From: JBLMYQ01 sp050260055 | Lineage (GTDB): Bacteria; Bacillota; Clostridia; Acetivibrionales; UBA4821 | Reading direction: 5' to 3' | NCBI GenBank assembly: GCA_050260055.1 | Contig: JBLNBO010000046.1 | Coordinates: 1-64,000, forward strand | Length of the DNA stretch: 64,000 nucleotides | In this document: positions 57,754-64,000 of the stretch, one piece after another | How the letters are laid out: the number at the start of each line of letters is the position of its first letter | Position numbering within the stretch: the first letter of the stretch is position 1 | Made by a program: the position numbers and the translations under genes | Notes under the pieces: model-generated | Databases searched by the model: none | Told to the model about the DNA's origin: nothing | Seen by the model: the letters and a program-made list of their open reading frames with translations, nothing else

Positions 57754-58769
57754 AACATTATGAACTAATTGTAAACAGTATATCAAATGGTATAATCGCT
57801 GTAGACAAGAATCTAAAAACAATTCTAGTTAATCCTTTTGCATGTTCAATTCTGGATATTCCCTCCGAACAGCATATCTTGAATATTAAGATTCAAGATA
57901 TAATAAATGATGAGGGAATCTGCAACCTTCTTGAAAAATCAATAATTGAAGATTGCAGTTTTTCTGAAGAAGTAACCTTAGATAACAACTCAAAAATTCT
58001 AAGCATAACAATAAATCCTATTAAATCCGATTCGAATATTATTGGCGCAGTCCTTTTTATTCAAGATATAACCAAAATGAGAAATTTAGAAAAAATAGGA
58101 CAGGAATTTGTTTCAAATGTTTCGCATGAACTTAAAACCCCTCTAACCTCTATAAGAGGCTTTATTGAAACACTAAAAAACGGTGCAATCAATGACCATG
58201 CAGTTGCATACAAATTCCTAGATATTATTGATATAGAAGCTGAAAGGCTTTTTTTCCTTATTAATGACATTCTTGCCCTTTCAGAAATCGAAACCATGAA
58301 ACAAGATGCAGCAATCTCAAGCATTGCAATCGAAGAGATTATCAACGATTCTATCACTGTACTTCAATGCCAGGCAGAAAAGAAAAGCATTTCAATCTAT
58401 TATGATATAGAACCAAACTTAAAATTAAAGGTTAGTAAACATAAATTGATGCAGCTTGTCTTGAACTTAATGGATAATTCGATAAAATACTCTCCAGATT
58501 ACAGCTGGATAAAAATCAAAGCCCATAAAACAAAAAACTCTATTGTAATGTCATTCAAAGATTCAGGTATCGGCATACCAAAAGAACATCAGACACGAAT
58601 CTTCGAAAGATTCTACCGTGTTGATAAAGGCCGTTCTAGAAGCCTTGGCGGAACAGGTTTGGGGCTGTCGATAGTCAAACATATTGTTGATATCTATAAT
58701 GGCAAAATTGCCCTTGACAGCGAGGTAGGAAAAGGCTCTGAATTCATTATTACCTTTCCTATCAAATAA
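57750..58769 (+). CDS. soluble PAS-type sensor histidine kinase (PhoR-like)
   Basis: This 339-residue kinase starts at GTG overlapping the regulator stop. It has a PAS domain (about 8-115, LIVNSISNGIIAVDKNLKTI), a HisKA domain with the histidine in FVSNVSHELKTPLTS, and a HATPase_c domain (NLMDNSIKYSP, DSGIGIP, GGTGLGLSIV). There are no membrane segments, so it senses from the cytoplasm, unlike classical PhoR. It pairs with the preceding response regulator. Confidence 0.9.
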   Translation: MKHYELIVNSISNGIIAVDKNLKTILVNPFACSILDIPSEQHILNIKIQDIINDEGICNLLEKSIIEDCSFSEEVTLDNNSKILSITINPIKSDSNIIGAVLFIQDITKMRNLEKIGQEFVSNVSHELKTPLTSIRGFIETLKNGAINDHAVAYKFLDIIDIEAERLFFLINDILALSEIETMKQDAAISSIAIEEIINDSITVLQCQAEKKSISIYYDIEPNLKLKVSKHKLMQLVLNLMDNSIKYSPDYSWIKIKAHKTKNSIVMSFKDSGIGIPKEHQTRIFERFYRVDKGRSRSLGGTGLGLSIVKHIVDIYNGKIALDSEVGKGSEFIITFPIK

Positions 58770-58829
58770 TCATTGTTTAACTGTAAGCTGATTACTATGA
58801 GCATGGCAGTATTAATTGGAGGTACAAGC

Positions 58830-59729
58830 TTGAAAATAAAAAATGCTTTGACAATATTCTTAATATTAACAATTATATTCTCTGCTGGTTGTGCCCGCAG
58901 AACTCAAAACCATCCGCAAAACTTGCAGAACAAGCTGTCAATTGCAACTTCATTTTATCCTATTTATATATTAACGCTTAACGTTACAAAAGATATTGAA
59001 GGTGTAACAGTAACAAATATCTCGAAGCCGCAGACAGGATGCCTGCATGATTATCAGTTGACTACTGATGATTTATCCATATTGGAGGACTCTCAGATTT
59101 TCATTATAAATGGCGCTGGAATGGAATCTTTTATAGATAAGGTTATCTCACAAATCCCAAATATAAAAATAGTCAATTCTACCAAGGGTATTTCATTAAT
59201 CAAAAATTCAGATGGAAAAACTGATAACCCCCATGCATGGCTGGATATAAACAATGCTATTAAGCAGGTCGAAAATATTGGCAATCAGTTGGCTGAAATT
59301 GATAAACCCAATGCTGATAAATATCGTCAAAATGTCAATAATTATATTAAGAAGCTTAAAAATTTAGAAAATGAAATTAAAAACCAGCTATATGGAGTTA
59401 AAAACCGTGATATAATTACATTTCACGAAGCATTCCCTTACTTTGCAAAAGAATTTGGACTAAACATAGCAGCAGTTATCGAACGCGAACCAGGTTCTGA
59501 GCCAAGTGCTGGAGAATTAGCCGAAATAATAACAACAGTAAAAAATTTAAACATAGGGATAATTTTCGCTGAGCCGCAGTATTCTGCAAAATCAGCCCAA
59601 ACTATAGCCCGGGAAACAGGCGCAAAGCTATATACGCTTGATCCGATTGTAACCGGGCCCAATGATGCTGATGCGTATATAAGTATAATGAAAAGAAATT
59701 TAGAAGTCTTAAAATCAGCACTTAAATAG
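58830..59729 (+). CDS. znuA: metal ABC transporter substrate-binding lipoprotein (ZnuA/AdcA-like)
   Basis: This 299-residue solute-binding protein of cluster A-I has a lipoprotein signal (IFLILTIIFSAGC) and metal ligands in CLHDYQLT (first His), NPHAWLD (second His), TFHEAFPYFAKEFG (third His) and a late Asp/Glu region with FAEPQYSAKSA. The His-His-His set suggests Zn(II) over Mn(II). The start is TTG after TTGGAGG. It is the first of three transport genes. Confidence 0.88.
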   Translation: MKIKNALTIFLILTIIFSAGCARRTQNHPQNLQNKLSIATSFYPIYILTLNVTKDIEGVTVTNISKPQTGCLHDYQLTTDDLSILEDSQIFIINGAGMESFIDKVISQIPNIKIVNSTKGISLIKNSDGKTDNPHAWLDINNAIKQVENIGNQLAEIDKPNADKYRQNVNNYIKKLKNLENEIKNQLYGVKNRDIITFHEAFPYFAKEFGLNIAAVIEREPGSEPSAGELAEIITTVKNLNIGIIFAEPQYSAKSAQTIARETGAKLYTLDPIVTGPNDADAYISIMKRNLEVLKSALK

Positions 59730-59739
59730 GAGCGAAAAA

Positions 59740-60531
59740 TTGAGTGAAGAATACACTGCTAATCCAAGAAATTCTTGTGGATTATGTTGTACAAAAATTG
59801 AAAACATAGGAATTACCAGAGGCGGAAAAGATATACTTAAAGAGGTAAACCTGCACATCCACTGTGGAGAAATGACTGCATTGATTGGCCCTAATGGGGC
59901 AGGCAAAAGCACTCTGCTCAAGGCAATTCTTGGAGAGATTAAACATACTGGGTGCCTTCATTTCCTTGACCATAAAGGGAAACATACCGGACATCCTGTT
60001 ATTGGTTATGTTCCTCAACATCTTTATTTCGATAGAAATTCTCCAGTGAGTGTCCTTGATTTCTTTTGTGCTGTAAAATCAAAAATTCCAATATGGTTTA
60101 TGGAAAGTAGTTCTTTAAAGGAAGAAATAAGAAAAAGTCTTGAAAGAGTTCATGCTGACCATTTATTGAATAAAAAATTAGGCTACCTTTCCGGTGGAGA
60201 ACTTCAAAGGGTTCTTTTAGCACTTTCGATTGACCCGATTCCTGATATCCTTCTTTTGGACGAACCTGTATCCGGTATTGACCAAAAAGGCATGGAAGTA
60301 TTCTATCAGACCGTCTCTGAATTAAGAGAGAATTTTGATATGTCAATAATCTTAGTTTCTCATGATTTTTCACTTGTAGCTGAATACTCTGACAGGGTTG
60401 CTCTGCTTGATAAGACAATTTTAAGCTGTGGTAAGCCATCCGAAGTATTTAGCAGTAAAGAATTCATCAATATTTTTGGAGAAGTATGGTCTCGTGGGTT
60501 ATTTGACGGCAAGGGGGGGAATCATCAATAA
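59740..60531 (+). CDS. znuC: metal ABC transporter ATP-binding protein
   Basis: This 263-residue ATPase has Walker A GPNGAGKST, Q-loop YVPQHL, signature LSGGELQRVLLA, Walker B ILLLDEPVSGID and the H-loop VSHDFS. The start is TTG after TAGGAG. Its N-terminus has a CGLCCTK cysteine motif not usual in ZnuC. Its end overlaps the permease start by one base. Confidence 0.9.
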   Translation: MSEEYTANPRNSCGLCCTKIENIGITRGGKDILKEVNLHIHCGEMTALIGPNGAGKSTLLKAILGEIKHTGCLHFLDHKGKHTGHPVIGYVPQHLYFDRNSPVSVLDFFCAVKSKIPIWFMESSSLKEEIRKSLERVHADHLLNKKLGYLSGGELQRVLLALSIDPIPDILLLDEPVSGIDQKGMEVFYQTVSELRENFDMSIILVSHDFSLVAEYSDRVALLDKTILSCGKPSEVFSSKEFINIFGEVWSRGLFDGKGGNHQ

Positions 60532-61370
60532 TGGAACTTTGGTACTCCTTAGTTGATTTTCTGCTTCCCTTTGATTGGACAAACCATATGTTTATGAAAA
60601 ATGCACTTCTGGCAGTAATACTTGTTTGTCCCTTGTTTGGGCTTTTAGGCACAATGATTGTTAATAATAAAATGGCTTTTTTCTCTGATGCAATTGGACA
60701 TTCAGCACTTACAGGTATTGCAATCGGCGTACTTCTAGGCATGCAAAATCCTATTCTGTCTATGCTGGCTTTTTCAATAATCCTGGCGCTTGGGATTTCT
60801 GCTGCAAGAAACATAAGCCTTAATTCTACTGATACAATCATAGGAACATTCTCATCAACCGCAGTTGCTCTTGGTATCGTAATACTTTCTAAGGGCGGGG
60901 GCTTTGCAAAATATTCTTCCTATTTGATTGGTGATTTGCTCAGTATTACACCAATGGATTTGGCATTATTGTTTTTCGTATTTATTTTCATAATTATTAC
61001 CTGGATTTTGATATTCAACAAGCTTTTTTTAGCTAGTATAAATAAATCTCTAGCTGTAAGCAAAAAGGTAAATACCGTTTTTGTAGAAACAGCATTTACC
61101 CTTATTGTTGCAGTAATAGTAACTATATCAATTCAATGGCTCGGTATATTAATAATTAACTCTATGCTGGTTCTTCCTTCAGCTTCAGCCAGAAATCTTT
61201 CATCAAATATTAAGCAGTATCATATTTTTTCAATTCTCATCTCTCTTATCTCCGGAATAGCAGGTTTAATATTATCCTACTACTGGGGAACCGCAACCGG
61301 AGCGACTATTGTAATTGTTAGCGCAATCTTTTATTTGCTTTCACTTTTCATGGTAAGAACCAGAAATTGA
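60531..61370 (+). CDS. znuB: metal ABC transporter permease
   Basis: This 279-residue ABC-3 family permease has about eight membrane helices and the family blocks FSDAIGHSALTGIAIGV (about 55-71) and GILIINSMLVLPSASARN. It completes the substrate-binding protein, ATPase and permease set. It overlaps the ATPase by one base. The next gene converges within 2 bases, with no terminator between them. Confidence 0.9.
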   Translation: MELWYSLVDFLLPFDWTNHMFMKNALLAVILVCPLFGLLGTMIVNNKMAFFSDAIGHSALTGIAIGVLLGMQNPILSMLAFSIILALGISAARNISLNSTDTIIGTFSSTAVALGIVILSKGGGFAKYSSYLIGDLLSITPMDLALLFFVFIFIIITWILIFNKLFLASINKSLAVSKKVNTVFVETAFTLIVAVIVTISIQWLGILIINSMLVLPSASARNLSSNIKQYHIFSILISLISGIAGLILSYYWGTATGATIVIVSAIFYLLSLFMVRTRN

Positions 61371-61371
61371 T

Positions 61372-61569
61372 TTATCTTTCTCGTGCTCTATTTGAGTTAA
61401 TTCCAAGAAATGCATACATCGGGCAAGCACCTATAGAACCAGTTATTACGGGAAGCAGTCCAATCAATGCAAGATAGCTTATGGGCCTTTTAAGGATAAA
61501 ATACAGACTAAATATTAGCATTCCTCCAATTACTCGTACAAACCTCTCAAATATTCCAATATTAATCAA
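61372..61569 (-). CDS. DUF2892 small membrane protein
   Basis: This 65-residue protein matches DUF2892: NIGIFERFVRVIGGMLIF, two membrane segments, and a final GACPMYAFLGINS with the family cysteine and CPxY-like turn. Such domains are found alone or fused to rhodanese (YgaP). The start is TTG after AAAGGAGGG. Function unknown. Confidence 0.85.
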   Translation of the reverse strand: MINIGIFERFVRVIGGMLIFSLYFILKRPISYLALIGLLPVITGSIGACPMYAFLGINSNRARER

Positions 61570-61666
61570 CTTTTACCCTCCTTTATATTTAAACTAATAC
61601 TATTATTATTTCTTTTTTCTATATATCTATTCCCATTATTTACAATTACTTCAGTCTAAACAAAAG

Positions 61667-61690
61667 AAAAAATCCGGGAACCCCGGATTT
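61667..61690 (-). terminator. intrinsic terminator of ddl
   Basis: On the minus strand, AAATCCGGG and CCCGGATTT pair around GTT and are followed by TTTTC. Confidence 0.85.
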
Positions 61691-61694
61691 CATT

Positions 61695-62888
61695 TTATAC
61701 TTTTGCCCCGCCTTTTTGTCCTTGCTTGGCTTTATTCAATATATCTGAATTGTAACAATATATGTTCCTATTCTTTTCCTCATTAACCTTGTAAGCTATA
61801 TCAATCAGCTTATCAATCAACTCAGGATATTTAATACCCGAATGTTCCCATAAGTAGAATGAGAAAGAACCTGGAATTGTATTTATTTCATTTATATAAG
61901 GCTTCATACCTTTTTTCTCAATTATGAAATCAATCCTCGCAACTCCCCTACAGTCCATAGCCGTAAATGCTGAAATGGAAAGCTTTTTAATTTTCTCAGC
62001 AAGCTCATCCTTAATTGGGGCAGGAATCTTTCTTTGCATGCTTTCCATACCTGCTTCTGCCGAATCTTTTACTCCTCTTGTGTATTTATCTTCGAATGTT
62101 AAAAACTCCTCCCAATTAATCGGCTGTTCACAAACAGATGCCTCGATATCATTCCCATATCCCATTACGGCACAGTTTATTTCAATTGGGCCTTCTACCC
62201 CCTGTTCAACAATAATCTTCCTATCATAGTAAACAGCTGTCTCAATAGCCCTTTCAAGTTCATCCCTATTTTTAGCTTTACTGATTCCTATGCTTGAACC
62301 TAGATTTGCAGGTTTAACAAAAACAGGATATTCAAGTTCAGCTTCAATATTTTTAATGATTTTATCTTTATCTGCATCCCATTCAACTCTTAGGAAGGTT
62401 GAATATTTTAGTATTGGAAGGTCATTGCCTTTGAAAACCGACTTCATAACTGCTTTATCCATTCCCACCGCAGAACCTACTACACCAGATCCGACATAAG
62501 GAATGTTTGCAAGTTCAAGAAGTCCCTGAATTGTTCCGTCTTCCCCATTCATCCCATGCATGGCAGGAATAACAACATCTACTCCTCTGAAGACACTATT
62601 TGAAAATATTCCGAATTTCTTTGGATATTGCATTACACCTTTTATTGATGGAACCGGAGGAACAAGTACTTTTTTAAATAAGCGTTCTTTATATTCAAAA
62701 TCTTTGTATACCTCTATATCTAAAAGATTCTTGCCAGTAAACCATTCGCCCTTATTTGAAATATAGATTGGAATGATATTGTATTTTTCTTTGTTAATAT
62801 TCTCGATAAGCTGAAGTCCAGTAACAATTGATACTTCATGCTCAACAGAACATCCTCCGAATATTACTGCAACGTTTTGCTTGCTCAT
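61695..62888 (-). CDS. ddl: D-alanine-D-alanine ligase
   Basis: This 397-residue ATP-grasp ligase makes D-Ala-D-Ala for the peptidoglycan stem. It has VIFGGCSVEHEVSI at the start, GMNGEDGTIQGLLE, FVKPANLGSSIGISK, ARIDFIIE and NEINTIPGSFSFYLWE. It is longer than the usual 300-370, with a Lys/Gly-rich tail. GGGGGGAAAG precedes the ATG. It is preceded by the MurF-like gene, with the DUF559 unit between. Confidence 0.95.
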   Translation of the reverse strand: MSKQNVAVIFGGCSVEHEVSIVTGLQLIENINKEKYNIIPIYISNKGEWFTGKNLLDIEVYKDFEYKERLFKKVLVPPVPSIKGVMQYPKKFGIFSNSVFRGVDVVIPAMHGMNGEDGTIQGLLELANIPYVGSGVVGSAVGMDKAVMKSVFKGNDLPILKYSTFLRVEWDADKDKIIKNIEAELEYPVFVKPANLGSSIGISKAKNRDELERAIETAVYYDRKIIVEQGVEGPIEINCAVMGYGNDIEASVCEQPINWEEFLTFEDKYTRGVKDSAEAGMESMQRKIPAPIKDELAEKIKKLSISAFTAMDCRGVARIDFIIEKKGMKPYINEINTIPGSFSFYLWEHSGIKYPELIDKLIDIAYKVNEEKNRNIYCYNSDILNKAKQGQKGGAKV

Positions 62889-62903
62889 GGCTTTCCCCCC
62901 ATT

Positions 62904-62945
62904 AACTCACCCCCTAGCCCCCTCTCTTAAGATAGAGGGGGAATT
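62904..62945 (-). repeat. inverted hairpin repeat R3 (left end of DUF559 unit)
   Basis: On the minus strand, CCCCCTCT-ATCTTA-AGAGAGGGGG, then CTAGGGGGTGAGTT. It aligns with R4 in the opposite orientation. Confidence 0.75.
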
Positions 62946-62954
62946 GGCAAGTTT

Positions 62955-63293
62955 TTATAGTAGATTTTTTAAAATATTTTTTATTCTTTCAATATCATAT
63001 AATTCTTCATTCTTAAATCTTACTACTTTTATATTTAATTGATTGATAATATAGGTTCTTAAATCATCATAATCTTTTTGTTCTTCATGAACTCCACCAT
63101 CTATTTCAACTACTAATTTTTTCTCATGACAGAAAAAATCAGCAATAAAAAATCTACTTTGTCCTTGATATGTAAAGCATAATGCAAATTGTCTAACAAA
63201 CTTTATACCTAACTTTCTGTTCCTTACAACATCCCAAAATATCTTTTCGCTTTCAGTTTGTTTTTTCCTTAAGTTTCTAGTTATCTCTATCAT
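62955..63293 (-). CDS. DUF559 (Vsr/PD-(D/E)xK-type) endonuclease
   Basis: This 112-residue protein is a complete DUF559 domain: NLRKKQTESEKIFWDVVRNR at the start, GIKFVRQF, then the nuclease core with Asp in FIADFFC and ExD in VVEIDGGVHE, ending in VVRFKNEELY. These are the acidic residues and helix of the Vsr/PD-(D/E)xK fold. GAGGAAG precedes the ATG. It lies alone between inverted repeats in the murF-ddl interval, unrelated to cell-wall synthesis. It may act on the repeats (homing or transposition) or be a repair-type nuclease; not shown. Confidence 0.88.
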   Translation of the reverse strand: MIEITRNLRKKQTESEKIFWDVVRNRKLGIKFVRQFALCFTYQGQSRFFIADFFCHEKKLVVEIDGGVHEEQKDYDDLRTYIINQLNIKVVRFKNEELYDIERIKNILKNLL

Positions 63294-63311
63294 CTTTCTT
63301 CCTCATATGAA

Positions 63312-63340
63312 CTTCTTTCCCTCTATTTTAAGAGAGAAAA
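63312..63340 (+). repeat. degenerate extra hairpin next to R4
   Basis: TTTCCCTCT and AGAGAGAAA pair (one mismatch) around ATTTTA, just before R4. It resembles the hairpin part of the same repeat. Confidence 0.45.
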
Positions 63341-63347
63341 TTAAGGA

Positions 63348-63407
63348 CTTCGTAGATTTTACTATTTTTCCCTCTATCTCGAGAGAGGGAAGATAGAAGG
63401 GTGAGTT
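63348..63407 (+). repeat. inverted hairpin repeat R4 (right end of DUF559 unit)
   Basis: The order CTTCGTAGATTTT, CTATTTTTCCCTCTAT, AGAGAGGGAAG, ATAGAAGGGTGAGTT is nearly that of R2 (45095-45157). The last two bases supply part of the stop codon of the MurF-like gene. Confidence 0.75.
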
Positions 63408-64000
63408 ATTCATCGTAGTTATCAGGCAAATCATTTTCAAAGAGAATTACATCTCCTGCTTTAATTACAGCAGCAAGTTTCGAAGACGCCTCATCAAGAC
63501 TTGCAGCAACTATTATATTCTCCATTGGAAAGCCTTTATCCTTCAAACCTTCCTGAATTGCTTCGGTTCTTTTTTTGCCAACCAGTATTGCAATATCTGC
63601 AGATTCGGCTATACCCCTGCCAAAATCCTTATTCAGCTCATATTCCTCTTCCCCCAGTTCTACCATTCCCGGGGTAATAATTATCTTTCTTCCATGAAAC
63701 TGTGTAAGGACTTCTAGTGCCATTCTTGCGCCAATAGGATTAGAATTGAATGCATCATCAATTACTATTGTACCATTTTGGGTAGGCAAAATTTGCAACC
63801 TGTGTGGAACAGGTTGAATCTTGGCAATACCTGCAGAAATCTGCTCAAATGTAAGACCAAGATGCTTGGCAATTGCTGCACAACCTAAAATATTAAGTAC
63901 GTTATGCTTGCCAAGAAGTCTGGTTTTACACTTTACACTCTCACCATCTTTATCTATTAAATCGAAATTGCTCCCTGTATCCGAAAGTTCAATGTTTTTT
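63406..64000 (-). CDS. murF: MurF-like Mur ligase (5' end beyond the window)
   Basis: Partial gene: the C-terminal 197 or so residues are present and the frame continues past 64000. It has the Mur ligase C-domain pattern LLGKHNVLNILGCAAIAKHLGL, then VPHRLQIL, IDDAFNSNPIGARMALEVL (the DAYNANP-like motif of MurF) and ITPGMVELGE. The end reads GDVILFENDLPDNYDE rather than the KGSRGM of classical MurF, so it may be a MurF subgroup. It should add D-Ala-D-Ala, made by the adjacent ddl product. Its TAA stop is formed at the edge of the DUF559 unit. Confidence 0.85.
   Translation of the reverse strand, partial: KNIELSDTGSNFDLIDKDGESVKCKTRLLGKHNVLNILGCAAIAKHLGLTFEQISAGIAKIQPVPHRLQILPTQNGTIVIDDAFNSNPIGARMALEVLTQFHGRKIIITPGMVELGEEEYELNKDFGRGIAESADIAILVGKKRTEAIQEGLKDKGFPMENIIVAASLDEASSKLAAVIKAGDVILFENDLPDNYDE

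Larger units (their letters stand above)
62904..63407. mobile_element. putative 504-bp mobile unit: DUF559 nuclease between inverted hairpin repeats
   Basis: The ends are AACTCACCC (62904-62912) and GGGTGAGTT (63399-63407), each followed inward by a C/G-rich hairpin with a GATAGAGGG-type arm. Between them lies only one gene, a DUF559 nuclease. ATT flanks both ends (62901-62903 and 63408-63410), a possible 3-base target duplication. Solo relatives of the ends occur at 45095-45157 and more weakly at 49-90. The mobility is inferred from structure. Confidence 0.55.

Noticed and set aside
1..64000. tRNA, rRNA, prophage or integrase genes
   Set aside because: None was recognised on either strand; all long intervals are explained by protein genes, terminators, promoters or the repeats listed.

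Overview
The window is AT-rich DNA from a spore-former-type Firmicute of class Clostridia. Typical traits are strong Shine-Dalgarno boxes, frequent TTG and GTG starts, a SigE/SigK-like sigma factor, a glmS ribozyme, a bacterial S-adenosylmethionine decarboxylase and a single-membrane gene set. The mercury-methylation pair hgcA-hgcB fits the anaerobic, often cellulolytic Clostridia in which this pair is known; that placement is an inference. I saw no rRNA, tRNA, CRISPR array or prophage.

Layout. 1-10.1 kb: two divergent sigma factors, an MBL-fold hydrolase, a YyaL-type protein, tcdA, a VanW lipoprotein, a ClpE-like unfoldase and a GNAT enzyme. 10.1-15.7 kb: a proline operon (AAA protein, proB, acyltransferase, proA) whose AAA protein has lost its catalytic residues. 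15.7-18.1 kb: two tandem copies of a structured element with compensatory base changes, a small membrane protein, a UvsE endonuclease that lacks a normal start codon, and a ferritin-like protein behind a riboswitch-like leader. 18.1-28.8 kb: a membrane protein of unknown function, a cysteine-rich secreted protein, alanine dehydrogenase, a TetR-controlled ABC/HlyD export operon and an orphan histidine kinase. 29-33.4 kb: GNAT, YgjP-like protease, a MerR/ECF-S/DUF1893 operon and an aldo/keto reductase that shares the MerR-type promoter.

33.4-36.6 kb is the most notable region: an arsR-hgcA-hgcB-acr3 operon combining mercury methylation and arsenite efflux under a promoter with two ArsR-type operators. 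36.9-42.8 kb: an amino-acid permease fused to Ig-like repeats, a double DUF1259 protein, and a P-type metal ATPase with a CsoR-family repressor. 43-50.4 kb: glmS with its ribozyme, ruvA, cheR, ndk, a CoaB-like/aldolase/GNAT triple fusion and speD. 50.6-56.9 kb: a tight seven-gene operon from fabI to a CPBP protease. 57-61.4 kb: a PhoP/PhoR-like two-component system followed by a ZnuACB-type metal importer. 61.4-64 kb: ddl and a MurF-like ligase, separated by a 504-bp unit that carries a DUF559 nuclease between inverted hairpin repeats; related solo repeats lie at about 50 and 45,100.

How the genes work together. Metal and metalloid handling recurs (ArsR/Acr3/HgcAB, CsoR/P-type ATPase, Znu, CorA). 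Cell-envelope supply (GlmS, Ddl, MurF-like, VanW, FabI) and proline/alanine metabolism are the main housekeeping themes.
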